A DNA stretch of 64,000 nucleotides from CAWGXG01 sp963826505 (GTDB lineage Bacteria > Chloroflexota > Anaerolineae > Aggregatilineales > Aggregatilineaceae): assembly GCA_963826505.1 (NCBI GenBank), contig CAWGXG010000008.1, positions 248,001 through 312,000 on the forward strand, given 5' to 3'. The notes beneath the pieces were generated by a model that worked only from the letters and a program-made list of their open reading frames with translations, was not told where the DNA came from and did no database searches. This document shows, piece after piece, positions 8,101 through 16,076 of this stretch. The position numbers and the translations under genes are program-made. The stretch's first letter is position 1; each line of letters opens with the position of its first letter.

Positions 8101-9486
8101 CAGCCCGCGCGCGATGGTCGGCTCTGCCCCAACAGGTTGAGTTCGGAGGGTGACGCCATCCGGATTAACGGCTTGATCGGGCAGCGGGGATTGCAGGTCC
8201 TCGCCGACTTCACGCGCACTCGACAGGGTGCGTGCCTCGGCTGGGCGGACCGGCTCCATGAAGGGCGTATTAGGCGACACCAGCGTAGCCGATGGGTCCT
8301 CTTGCGGGACGCGGCGGGGCAGAGGTTGTTCCTCGTCCTCTACAGAAATTTCCGCCGCCGAGGCTTCGTTCGTCAGATCGCCGGCGCTGCTGCCCTCGGG
8401 TTGTACCACTTCTTGCACGCCCGTTTCGGTGCGCAGGGCGCTCCCTTTGACGCGCTCGGCGTAGCCCGGCGGCAGGCTTTCGGTCCAGGATTTGCCATCG
8501 TAGTAGTACCAACGGTCGGTTTCCAGACCCAGCATCCACCAGCGCCCGTCATCGCCAAGAATCATAAGGCTGCGCAGTTCGCGCTGGAGTTCATCGCGAG
8601 TTAGCTCGCCTGCCCGATAGCGCTCGCGCAGCGCGGCGACTTTGCGCTCCACGTCTTCGAAGGGCGCGGCTTGCTGCGCCGCTTCGGCGTCTGCGGCGGC
8701 TTGCGCAGCGGATACGGACTCCGGGCCGGCGACCGGGGCAGACTGCGAGTCCGCTGCCGCCAGACTGTCCGAGAGCTTAACCGGCGTGGCCGATGGCGGA
8801 GGTGTGGATTCCGCCGCCCCCAGCTCTGATTCCGCCGGTTCTTCTCCAGCGGCCTCGGCAGTGATGGCGGGTGCGGGTTGCGTTCCACTCAAGATAAATG
8901 TCTGGTCCTTGTCCTCTTCAGGCGCATTTTCCTCGGCAGAGACGGCTTCCGCTGCTGGCTCCTGCGCTGCCTCAACCGGGACCGCTGCGTCTTCCTCGGC
9001 GGCTGGCGCCGACCAGCTTTCTTCCGGTTGAGGTTCAGCGGACGCCGCCTGGATCGGCTGCGCCGCTGCCTGGGGTGGCTCAGTTGATTGCGCGCTGGGC
9101 ACGGGTAATGGCGTGGCCTGGACAGCAGACGCTGGCGGTGTCGCGGGCGACGAATCGTATACCTCGTTGATGGTCTCGTCCGCGCCGGAGAACAGTGCAT
9201 CTAGCTTGGCGTCCAGAGGGGAATACCACGACCCGGTTTGTGCAGGCGCTACACCTGGGAGCGCCGCTGCGTCTCCCGTCGCAGCAGTGCCTTCGTCCGT
9301 GTCTGGGCTGACGGCATTGTCAGGCGTGAACCACTGCTCGACGACGACCGGGCGCGATGATCCTTCCTCGATCGGAGGTTCATGCCAGCCCGCCAGACCG
9401 CCCGTACTACTGGAATCGGCCTTCTGTTCGGCGCGAGGCTCCTCAGGATCGGGAGTTGATGCTTGCTTATCCGGTTGGTCCACCAT
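5104..9486 (-). CDS. Class A penicillin-binding protein (PBP1A-type) with very long acidic N-terminus
   Basis: The 1460-residue bifunctional peptidoglycan synthase starts at ATG 9486, preceded by AGAGGT. Residues 1 to about 275 are acidic, Pro/Ala/Glu-rich and probably disordered. Residues about 276-345 form a small domain: a SHOCT-like helix pair (RERYRAGELTRDEL) then a WWMLG...WYYYDGKSW strand region. A single membrane segment lies near 516-540. The GT51 transglycosylase follows, with catalytic Glu near 609 (ATENETFY) and the usual TITQQLAR and RKVIEIIVA segments. The transpeptidase has S932-x-x-K935 (GSSIKPF), an SLN motif and K1126-T-G. The C-terminus adds an Ig-like domain and a Thr/Pro tail. 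Typical PBP1A proteins have 750-850 residues, so the N-terminus is the unusual part. It polymerises and crosslinks glycan strands outside the membrane. Confidence 0.95.
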   Translation of the reverse strand: MVDQPDKQASTPDPEEPRAEQKADSSSTGGLAGWHEPPIEEGSSRPVVVEQWFTPDNAVSPDTDEGTAATGDAAALPGVAPAQTGSWYSPLDAKLDALFSGADETINEVYDSSPATPPASAVQATPLPVPSAQSTEPPQAAAQPIQAASAEPQPEESWSAPAAEEDAAVPVEAAQEPAAEAVSAEENAPEEDKDQTFILSGTQPAPAITAEAAGEEPAESELGAAESTPPPSATPVKLSDSLAAADSQSAPVAGPESVSAAQAAADAEAAQQAAPFEDVERKVAALRERYRAGELTRDELQRELRSLMILGDDGRWWMLGLETDRWYYYDGKSWTESLPPGYAERVKGSALRTETGVQEVVQPEGSSAGDLTNEASAAEISVEDEEQPLPRRVPQEDPSATLVSPNTPFMEPVRPAEARTLSSAREVGEDLQSPLPDQAVNPDGVTLRTQPVGAEPTIARGLPGGAQVASGVSAAAAAPAAQAQPAPKPRARINEYPQPDYRLALGSPRNRNFYVKWGVRITVFSIIGGMALTLLALVGMIGYYLYKVDQYAPVVASLRDRASTFENTLILDSQGATLAEFNNPDTGLRKEVALDQISPWLIDATVATENETFYTDPGFSVFAILRATYQNVTAGSTVSGASTITQQLARALVLDTELASQQTAERKVIEIIVASEIKRKYTKNEILQIYLNEIFYGNYAYGIEAAAQTYFNKSAADLNPAEAAFLAGLPQSPATYDPVVNREAALRRMHIVLDLMAEANGNGCIYIQHDDATSWAVPNGGGLCITRQDQPDGSKLYFYQTPTMEAPQEMTLDIAQVEIRKYQPPSVEYVHPHFVNYVWQQLEQTYGAQKIYNAGFHVYTSLDENIQASAEQAVTNHLASLQSQGIDATNASVVVIRPTDGAVLAMVGSADYYNKNIDGQVNIAFTAQQPGSSIKPFVYLSAFMPDDQGRYLTPASVLWDVRTDFNGYVPVNYDRLYHGPETVRSALGNSLNVPAVKALNFEGLLRFTQVAESVGLTFPLGNPVERQAGLPTALGAVEVQLFDMVTGYAMFANNGVQVEPYSIIYIEDSKGNEIYRANPNAARPQVVPPEYAYLITNILSDRDARAAEFGYGYPMELQNGRPAAIKTGTSNDSRDVWTLGYTPQIAVGVWVGNSDNRPMGNVTGYYGAAPIWNAVMESALAGQPAQAFQTPANIVQAEVCDDSGAAPSPQCAGRTHVEIFAASAPPPPADQDILRTLQVDEYTGKLVNQYCPDDVENRTFLAVDDTSAYDWLNNTAEGNAWLTQRNIAVPVMPPPTEYCAATDQRPYVVISTPIQDSMVTGVIEMRGTISMPDFSRFEIRYGIGTDPQAFSDPLIVDAAQHPEQNGLLGQLDTRVLQNGQYTLRLIAIDIYGRHVTRDVRITVNNPQSSPQTLPTPTLAPTLTVPGQAFATPPPAGVVSLSTPALAPTFTPTWTLTPTPG

Positions 9487-9586
9487 GCCACACCTCTGAC
9501 GTTTAGCCGTGAGTCGCTTGCGTTGATCTTACCACCATCGCACGGAGTTTGTACATTTGGCACCGCAGCCGGTCGCGGCTTGACGG

Positions 9587-10066
9587 TCAGTCCGCCCCTG
9601 CGGCTGGCCGGCTGGCGACCAGGACCGTCCATTCGCCTTTTTGGGTAACAGCAGAGTTCTGGTTGACGACCTTGACCTCAAAGGAGACAAAACCCCCACC
9701 TGCCGCCGCCATTTCGCGCAGCTTTGTGATCTTGACCTGGACGCGGATGGTGTCACCGATCACGATCGGGGCGCGGAACTTCCACTCCAGAGCGGTGAAG
9801 GCAATCACGGTGCCTTCAAGAAACCCGAGCTGGTAAGCCAGTCCGCTGGCGATTGACAGGCCTAACAGGCCGTGAGCGACCCGCTTGCCAAATTGCGTCG
9901 TGCTGGCATAGGTTTCGTCGGTGTGCATGGGGTTGAAGTCACCGGATAGCCCGGCAAAGCTGACGATGTCCGTTTCGGTGACGGTTCGGCCCCGCGTTTC
10001 CAGTTCCATTCCGACTTCAAATTCCTCAAAATAAAGACCGCGCCGAGAGTTCAGGTTTTCAGACAT
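9587..10066 (-). CDS. MaoC-like (R)-specific enoyl-CoA hydratase
   Basis: The 159-residue hot-dog-fold protein matches the single-domain MaoC family. The hydratase motif is visible as SGDFNPMHTDETYA (catalytic Asp and His), followed by the VAHGLLGLSIASG helix. Such enzymes hydrate 2-enoyl-CoA to (R)-3-hydroxyacyl-CoA in fatty acid or polyhydroxyalkanoate metabolism; the exact substrate cannot be read from sequence. ATG 10066 is preferred over ATG 10072 because the AAAGG site is then about nine bases away. It lies 100 bp upstream of the PBP gene on the same strand and is separated from the upstream methyltransferase by a strong terminator. Confidence 0.9.
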   Translation of the reverse strand: MSENLNSRRGLYFEEFEVGMELETRGRTVTETDIVSFAGLSGDFNPMHTDETYASTTQFGKRVAHGLLGLSIASGLAYQLGFLEGTVIAFTALEWKFRAPIVIGDTIRVQVKITKLREMAAAGGGFVSFEVKVVNQNSAVTQKGEWTVLVASRPAAGAD

Positions 10067-10141
10067 TCTCATTCACCTTTTGGGGAGTATGGGCACATTA
10101 CAGGTAGATGTTAAAGGCGATCGTTCCGCGTAATTAGTAGG

Positions 10142-10175
10142 AAAAAACAAACACCCGCGATTGTAGCGCAGGTGT
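10142..10175 (-). terminator. Rho-independent terminator of the methyltransferase gene
   Basis: Read on the minus strand, ACACCTGCG and CGCGGGTGT form a nine-pair stem (one G-U) with a short loop, followed by a T-rich run (TTGTTTTTT). It lies 48-81 bases after the stop of the methyltransferase gene. Confidence 0.75.
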
Positions 10176-10222
10176 GGATTTGGCGAAAATCGCCGGGCAC
10201 CAAAGGCTGGACACGGCGTGGA

Positions 10223-11125
10223 TTATGAGGTGGCGAGATTATCCTTGAAATCGTACAGCCCATCGTGGATCGCCCAGCGCCCATCGCCACGCGCGCAGAC
10301 CATGCTGTCGCCGTCTTGGTGAAGCGGGCCGCCGCAAACCTGACACTTGAACAATGGGCCATCAACGGCCGCAGGCGGGGTGTCGCCACGCGCGGTGTTG
10401 AGCGTGAATACGCTGGGAGAATACAGCGCGATCTGCCCGGTGGGTTGCAGCAGGCGGTCCAGAGCGACCAGGGCGCTGACAGGCACGAAGCGTTTGAGCG
10501 CTCCGAGCCGGAAATAGGACAGAGCCAACTGGCGGCGCGTCTCGAAGCCGGACTCTTTCAGCGCGCGTGCCATATAGTCCGGGTGAAAATCGAAATTGAG
10601 CCGGACAAATTCGACCGGGTCCAGATCGAAGGGACTCCACTCCTGGCGTTTGAGCCAGTAACGCAGCATGGATTTGAAATGGCGTTTGCTGGCGTATTCG
10701 AGGATAAACGGCGAGCCGGGCGCTAACGTGGCGCGGATCTGCCGTAGAGCGGCGGGAACATCAGCCATGTGGTGGATCACGCGTTCCATGACGGCGGCGT
10801 CACAACCGCCGTCAGCCAGAGGCAGATGGTAAATATCGGCGGCCACGTAGATGTAGCGGTCGCCGGTGCCGAGGCGGGCCTGTGCGTCTTGCAGCATCGT
10901 ACGCGAGTAGTCCAGCACGACAACCTGATCAAAACCGCCCAACTCGTTCGTCATGCGCCCGAATCCCGCGCCCAGGTGGACGACCCGCCGTCCATGCGTG
11001 GGGAGCAAACGGCGCAGTGCGATGCGTTCAGTCAGGTCTTCGTAGTCGCGACCCTGACCCTCCCAAAAATCAGTCCGGTAGCCCGATCCCTCGTAATCAA
11101 TGACGGGTGGCGGAGTGTCTGTCAC
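10223..11125 (-). CDS. Class I SAM-dependent methyltransferase with C-terminal zinc-ribbon-like tail
   Basis: The 300-residue protein starts at GTG 11125, supported by GAAGGA seven bases upstream. Motif I is VVHLGAGFGRMTNEL and motif II ends in VVVLDYS, as in class I Rossmann methyltransferases; a YHLPLADGGCDAAVMERVIHH stretch matches motif IV of the UbiE-like group. The last 45 residues carry CQVCGG...C, a Trm112-like small zinc-ribbon remnant (three cysteines visible). The substrate is unknown. The next gene upstream on the strand ends 33 bp away, so the two may be co-transcribed. A clear terminator follows the stop. Confidence 0.85.
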   Translation of the reverse strand: MTDTPPPVIDYEGSGYRTDFWEGQGRDYEDLTERIALRRLLPTHGRRVVHLGAGFGRMTNELGGFDQVVVLDYSRTMLQDAQARLGTGDRYIYVAADIYHLPLADGGCDAAVMERVIHHMADVPAALRQIRATLAPGSPFILEYASKRHFKSMLRYWLKRQEWSPFDLDPVEFVRLNFDFHPDYMARALKESGFETRRQLALSYFRLGALKRFVPVSALVALDRLLQPTGQIALYSPSVFTLNTARGDTPPAAVDGPLFKCQVCGGPLHQDGDSMVCARGDGRWAIHDGLYDFKDNLATS

Positions 11126-11158
11126 AAGTGTGTCCTTCCGATGTGGATGATCGGGGCA

Positions 11159-11911
11159 TTATTGCCCAAGAATACCCAGGTCTTCAGCCGGAGTCGCAGT
11201 GGGTGCAGGCGGCAGTGTCTCACCTTGGCCGGGCTTTATTGATTCCTCAGATGGTGCGGACTTATCGGCGTTTGGCCCCGGCCAGGGATTTTCGCTGTCG
11301 GTGGTGGGCGAGAGCAGATTCACGCCTTCGCCCTGGGCGGCGTTCACGGCAAAATCGGGCACTTCATCCCAGCTTGCGGGCAGGTTATCCATGGCGCGAA
11401 CATAGGGTTCCAACAACTCGCGCAGGTTGTTGAATGGCGCATGGAGCTGCGTCTCTTTAAGCGGAATCTCGACATCGACCGGCAGATGGACCGGAAGGCT
11501 GGTATCGACCGGGACCGTCATATCGAGACGGATCGGAAGCACCAAGCCGCTGGGCAGGACGATGTCCACCCGGCCATTGATGACGCCACCGCCGCCCGGC
11601 AGCGTGAACGTGGCACTGGCCGCGATCGGCACGTCGCTGGTGAGCACGACATTGGTATCCTGCTGGAGCGGTAAATCAAACTGTACAGGGATTTGATCGT
11701 TCACATCAATTGTGCGCACGATCACCGCTTCGTCCAGCCCGACAAAATTACGATGCAGGCCATCGATCAGAGGCTCCAATATGCCGTTTTTGATCTGGAA
11801 AATGTTCATCAACAAAATGATCAGCACTATAAAGAACACGATATTGGTGATGAACGAGATAAGCAGGGCGACCGTCTTGAAACTGTTCCACCAGACCCTG
11901 AATTTATGCAT
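11159..11911 (-). CDS. Single-pass membrane protein of unknown function
   Basis: The protein has 250 residues from ATG 11911, chosen over an in-frame upstream ATG because GGAGG lies seven bases before it. One strong transmembrane segment (about residues 12-38, LLISFITNIVFFIVLIILL) is followed by an extracytoplasmic region rich in V/I/P/D, with several P-V-D-h-P repeats that look like a beta-rich or coiled scaffold, then a Pro/Ser/Glu-rich tail ending in a Thr/Pro linker. No known domain is recognised. It sits just upstream of the methyltransferase gene and downstream of the metK terminator. Confidence 0.7.
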   Translation of the reverse strand: MHKFRVWWNSFKTVALLISFITNIVFFIVLIILLMNIFQIKNGILEPLIDGLHRNFVGLDEAVIVRTIDVNDQIPVQFDLPLQQDTNVVLTSDVPIAASATFTLPGGGGVINGRVDIVLPSGLVLPIRLDMTVPVDTSLPVHLPVDVEIPLKETQLHAPFNNLRELLEPYVRAMDNLPASWDEVPDFAVNAAQGEGVNLLSPTTDSENPWPGPNADKSAPSEESIKPGQGETLPPAPTATPAEDLGILGQ

Positions 11912-12035
11912 AGTGTGCCTCCAGGTACGACGAGGGTTGTGAGCAGCCGGACGTGCAGCGCGCCCGACTGCGCTCATCATAACATTGGCCTTAAGGGATG
12001 GTCAACTGTCCATTCATCCTAATGCAGCACCCGCC

Positions 12036-12069
12036 AAAAAATACAAAAGAGGGCGTTGCTACGCCCTCT
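12036..12069 (-). terminator. Rho-independent terminator of metK
   Basis: On the minus strand AGAGGGCGT and ACGCCCTCT form a perfect nine-pair stem with a four-base loop, then TTTGTATTTTTT. It begins 30 bases after the metK stop. Confidence 0.9.
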
Positions 12070-12098
12070 GCAACTCTCTGACAGGGGAAAAACGGCGG

Positions 12099-13325
12099 CT
12101 ACAACCCTGCTTCCTTACGCAAGATTTCGGCCTTGTCGGTGCGTTCCCAGGCCACATCCAGATCGTCGCGGCCAAAGTGACCGAAAGCGGCCACCTGCCG
12201 GTACTGGGGTTTGCGCAAATCCAGGTCGCGAATAATCGCTGCCGGGCGCATGTCGAAGTGCTTCTTGACCAGCGCCACAATCGTTTCGTCCGGAACGGCA
12301 CCGGTGCCGAAGGTCTCGATGGAGACAGACAGAGGACGGGCTACACCGATCGCGTACGAAAGCTGAAGCTCAAAGCGCGATGCCAGACCAGCAGCGACGA
12401 CGTTCTTAGCCACATAGCGCGCCATGTAGGCGGCGGAACGGTCTACTTTGGTCGCGTCCTTGCCAGAGAAGGCACCGCCACCGTGCCGCGCGATCCCACC
12501 ATAGGTGTCCACAATGATCTTGCGACCGGTTACCCCGGCGTCACCTAACGGACCCCCAACCACGAAACGCCCGGTTGGGTTGACGAAATATTTGGTGTTC
12601 TCGTCACGCATCTCAGCTGGGACGATTTCGTAAATGACATGCTTGAGGACGTCTTCGCGAATCTGTTCGATCGAGACTTCGGGAGCGTGCTGTGACGAAA
12701 TCACTACGGCGTCCACGCGCACAGGTTTACCGTAGGCGTATTCGACCGTGACCTGGCTCTTGCCATCGGGACGAAGGTAGGGCAGAGTGCCGTTGCGACG
12801 CACCTCCGACAGGCGGCGCACCAATTTGTGAGCCAGCATGATCGGCAGTGGCATCAATTCGGGAGTTTCGTCGCACGCGAAGCCGATCATCATGCCTTGG
12901 TCGCCCGCGCCGGTTTTGTTGAGGTCTTCTTCGTTCAATTGGCCGGTGCGCTGTTCGAGGGCACGATCCACACCCTGGGCAATATCCCCTGACTGTTCTT
13001 TGAGCGAGACGATCACGCCGCAGGTGTCAGCGTCAAACCCGAATTTGCCGCGCGTGTAGCCGATTTCGCGCACGACGTCGCGTGCCGTCGTGCCGATGTC
13101 GACATAGGTCGAGGTAGTGATCTCACCCATCACGACGATCAAGCCGGTGGTTACGGCGGTTTCACATGCCACGCGCGCCATCGGATCTTCTTTGATAATA
13201 GCGTCGAGCACGGCGTCAGAAATCTGGTCACAGATTTTGTCGGGATGACCCTCGGTGACCGATTCAGACGTAAAAAACAGTTGTGGGGATGACATGAAAG
13301 TCGTGCAATGTGTATTGTCGCTCAC
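12099..13325 (-). CDS. metK: S-adenosylmethionine synthetase
   Basis: The 408-residue protein makes S-adenosylmethionine from methionine and ATP in the cytoplasm. Family hallmarks are all present: SVTEGHPDKICDQISDA near the N-terminus, the GAGDQGMMIGFA motif, and the glycine-rich GGGAFSGKDATKVDRSAAY loop. The start is GTG 13325 because AAGGAG lies six bases upstream; an in-frame ATG at 13295 has no ribosome-binding site. The length fits the family. Transcription starts from a strong promoter (13608-13637) and passes through a SAM-I riboswitch and terminator, so the enzyme is repressed by its own product. A strong terminator follows. It is monocistronic. Confidence 0.97.
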   Translation of the reverse strand: MSDNTHCTTFMSSPQLFFTSESVTEGHPDKICDQISDAVLDAIIKEDPMARVACETAVTTGLIVVMGEITTSTYVDIGTTARDVVREIGYTRGKFGFDADTCGVIVSLKEQSGDIAQGVDRALEQRTGQLNEEDLNKTGAGDQGMMIGFACDETPELMPLPIMLAHKLVRRLSEVRRNGTLPYLRPDGKSQVTVEYAYGKPVRVDAVVISSQHAPEVSIEQIREDVLKHVIYEIVPAEMRDENTKYFVNPTGRFVVGGPLGDAGVTGRKIIVDTYGGIARHGGGAFSGKDATKVDRSAAYMARYVAKNVVAAGLASRFELQLSYAIGVARPLSVSIETFGTGAVPDETIVALVKKHFDMRPAAIIRDLDLRKPQYRQVAAFGHFGRDDLDVAWERTDKAEILRKEAGL

Positions 13326-13368
13326 TGTAGCTCCTTAAGCGCTTACAATACCTGGCCTGACCAGAGAC

Positions 13369-13400
13369 AAAAAACCCCCTGTTGCACTCTTGCAGGGGGC
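13369..13400 (-). terminator. Riboswitch-controlled terminator upstream of metK
   Basis: On the minus strand GCCCCCTGCA...TGCAACAGGGGG folds into a GC-rich hairpin followed by TTTTTTG. It lies between the SAM-I aptamer and metK, so it is the expression platform: SAM binding favours terminator formation and stops transcription before metK. Confidence 0.9.
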
Positions 13401-13454
13401 ATCATCGCTCATATCAACCTGATACATAATGACAGGCACGATCATGAGATGACG

Positions 13455-13575
13455 CTCTCATCTTCCAGAAAACCTGACGGAATTGGCACCGTTCTCGACC
13501 AGACATGAGCACCATCTGGCGCGAGAGGTTGCCGCGGCTTCATGGGGCCGGTCCCTCTGCCGCTCTGGATAAGAG
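13455..13575 (-). ncRNA. SAM-I (S-box) riboswitch aptamer
   Basis: The minus-strand leader of metK shows the conserved S-box core in order: CTCTTATCCAGAGCGGC, AGAGGGACCGGCCC, ATGAAGCCGCGGCAACC, GGTGCCAATTCC, and a closing GATGAGAG that pairs with the opening CTCTTATC to form P1 (one G-U). These are the family-defining elements, including the GNUGNAAUUCC-like segment and kink-turn region. The aptamer is followed by an intrinsic terminator and then metK, the standard arrangement for off-switches. It senses SAM and represses SAM synthesis. Confidence 0.95.
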
Positions 13576-13607
13576 TGTCTCCAGGTATGCTGTTGAGATT
13601 GGGGGCA

Positions 13608-13637
13608 ATCATACCACTCGGACGGGCGGCTTGGCAA
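13608..13637 (-). promoter_or_regulatory. Sigma-70-type promoter of the SAM-I riboswitch/metK transcript
   Basis: On the minus strand TTGCCA (13632-13637) and TATGAT (13608-13613) are separated by 18 bases and lie about 33 bases before the first base of the aptamer. The match to consensus and the position make this the likely start of the leader. Confidence 0.75.
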
Positions 13638-13818
13638 AATTCAACGCTTTTGGTTAAGGCCCTTTTTCACTCGAATATGCCGAACGCTCCCCGAAGCTGC
13701 TATAATTCCTTCTGTCATCGGGCGGACGGTTACCTGTGTTGGTCGCCATTCGCAGCGTGACAGATGTCCACGTCAGACTGGTCTACTGTGATTTGCTTTA
13801 CACGAAAATTGAGGTCCC

Positions 13819-14644
13819 ATGCCGCTCGATGTTACGTCCTTACGCGCCGCAGTCCTGGATATGGACGGCGTACTCTGGCGCGCTAGCGAAATTCTGCCGG
13901 GTGTGGCGGATTTTTTCGCCTTTCTTCAGCACAACGCGATCGGCTTTGCGCTGGCGACAAATAATAGCACCAAGACCGTAGAAATGTATGTAGATCGTCT
14001 CAATCGTGTGGGTGTGCCCGCTGCCCCTGAACAGGTGATCACGTCGGCAGTCGCTACCGCCGACTATATCAGCCAGCATTATACGCCCGATACGACGGTG
14101 TATGTCATCGGTGGGGAAGGTATCCGGCGAGCGTTAGCCGAACGGGGATTCCGCGAAGACCCGGCCAACGCTGGAGCTGGTCGTCGTGGGGATGGATTTT
14201 GAAGTCAACTATGACAAGTTTCGTATCGCGGCGCTGCGCATCCGGGCTGGTGCGGATTTTATTGGCACTAATGGAGATCGGTCTTTTCCGATTCCTGAGG
14301 GGTTGGCGCCCGGCAACGGGTCGCTGCTGGCCTTGCTCGAAACGGCGACTGACGTAGCCCCGATTGTGATCGGCAAACCAGAGCGCGCAATGTTCGACGT
14401 GGCGCTCAGACGATTGGGGACGACCCCGGAACAGACCCTTATGATCGGCGATCGGCTAGAAACCGATATTCTGGGCGCACAGCGGGCCGGGTTGAAGACG
14501 GCGGTTGTGTTGACGGGCATCACCACTGCAGAGGAGGCGGCGCAATCGCCCATTCAGGCGGACGCTGTATTTGAATCACTTCAGACGCTCTACACGAGTT
14601 GGGCTGCCGCCCTCAACGGCAGTAAGGTTGGACTTGGTGACTGA
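13819..14644 (+). CDS. HAD-IIA (NagD-like) sugar/nucleotide phosphatase, frameshifted
   Basis: The product is a HAD-superfamily subclass IIA phosphatase. Motif I is LDMDGVLW, motif II ALATNNSTKT, then VGMDFEVNYDKF, GTNGDRSFP, motif III lysine in GKPERAMFD and motif IV MIGDRLETDILGAQRAG, with the full family order and length (about 274 residues). The first reading frame stops at 14202 and the rest continues in the next frame from about 14160. Removing one base near 14160-14170 restores ...LELVVVGMDFE... Both halves are well conserved, so a sequencing indel is more likely than a dead gene. Start ATG 13819 has GAGG five bases upstream. It is divergent from metK. Confidence 0.85.
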
Positions 14645-14678
14645 CGCGCGTCGGAAACGGTAACGTGGGGAGTGCAAC

Positions 14679-15948
14679 ATGCGACAGATTGTTGTATCAC
14701 GAGTGGCAATTGTAGTGGGTCTGCTGGCGCTTACAATCGGGCCCTTGGCGGCCTTAAATGTGCATATTCATCGGGCGCAGGCGACCGCTCAAGATGGCGC
14801 GTCTGTGGCGGAGGCGTCCAACACCAGTGACCCAGGCGGGTCCGGCCCAGCACAACAGAGTTCGGATGTGCAGTGGACGGTCGGGGAGCAGACCTTCACG
14901 AGCGATTATCCGCACGGTTTCGAGTTCACGGCGGACATCACAAGCAGCGCCGGGCCGATTGTGCGCGGGCGCATCGTGTGGTCCCATGTGCCGGGTACCC
15001 AGCGCACCCGTCCCATAGACGTGGACCCTAATACCGGGATGCTGCACGCGTCTTGGGAAGTCGGCGTCGGCGACTCGATCCCGCCGTGGGTTGGGATCAC
15101 CTATCATTGGGAGGTGGGCGACTCCGAGGGCAACACCTTCCAGTCGGAGCCGCAGTACGCCGAATACGAAGATACCGGCCACGACTGGTATCGCACTGAG
15201 AGCGAGGATATCATCGTTTTCAGCGAGAATTTGCCCGAAAACGTGAACCAGCTCACGATGGACGCCATGGCACAACAGCGCGAAACCTATCGCGCCGCCT
15301 GGGGTGATCTGCTGCCCTACAAACCGCGTGCGATTCTGTTCGGCGATCAGGACGCATGGACCGAATGGCGCCTTGGTGCCAGCAGTTCACGCGTGATCGG
15401 GCAGACCTCTAGCGATTGGGGCGGCACGGTTCAAGTAGTAAACCGGGGCGATCTACAAGATCTGGCCTACGGTACGGTGCCGCACGAAGTCGGCCACCTG
15501 TATCAATCGTCCTTCACCGTCATGGCTCCGGGATCGTGGTTCATTGAAGGGAACGCCACGCTCTTTGAGCTGAACCAGATGTACGACTATGAAGCCTCGG
15601 TGCGCCAGTTGGCTGCTTCCGGGAAGCTGCCCGCGCTGCTAACCGGCAGCGGGGCCCGGCGTCAGCGGCAACAATGCCCGTCTCGGGTATGACATTGGGT
15701 ATACGTGGTGGAAATGGCTGGTCAACAATTACGGTTGGGATGGACACCGCCAGTTGATTCAGTTGATCGACAAAGGGGTGCCGCGCAACGACGCGATCGA
15801 GCAAGTGACGGGTATGACGATTGAGCAAGTTGAGGAGGCCTGGCGCACCTGGCTGGGTGCCTCGCCTGTGCCGCCGACACTGGTGCCTACGCCGACGCTC
15901 TTGTTCTTCCCGTCGCCTACGCCGTTCAGGCCGGGTAACAACAATTAA
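14679..15948 (+). CDS. Exported peptidase-MA-like metalloprotease, frameshifted
   Basis: A signal sequence opens the protein, followed by a beta-rich N-terminal domain and a gluzincin-like peptidase domain with the zinc motif HEVGH (in VPHEVGHLYQ) and the downstream glutamate in WFIEGNATLFE. The first frame ends at 15692; the sequence resumes in the next frame as NNARLGYDIGYTWWKW and ends at 15948 with a Thr/Pro tail. One extra G in the run near 15650 explains the shift. The intact protein would have about 422 residues. The substrate is unknown. It is followed by a terminator and a paralogous gene lacking the zinc motif. Confidence 0.8.
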
Positions 15949-15974
15949 CGGCTGTTCCGAGTTTGCGATCGTCC

Positions 15975-16001
15975 TGCCTCGCCCTGTTGGCGGGGCATTT
16001 T
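15975..16001 (+). terminator. Rho-independent terminator after the MA-like peptidase gene
   Basis: TGCCTCGCC (15975-15983) pairs with GGCGGGGCA (15989-15997) across a five-base loop, followed by TTTT. It lies 27 bases after the stop codon. Confidence 0.8.
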
Positions 16002-16076
16002 CGTGTGTGGTGACACAATACCAATCTGGTGTTAGGATTCAAGAGTGGGCGGCGGCGCATCCTGGGGGAAGATGTC

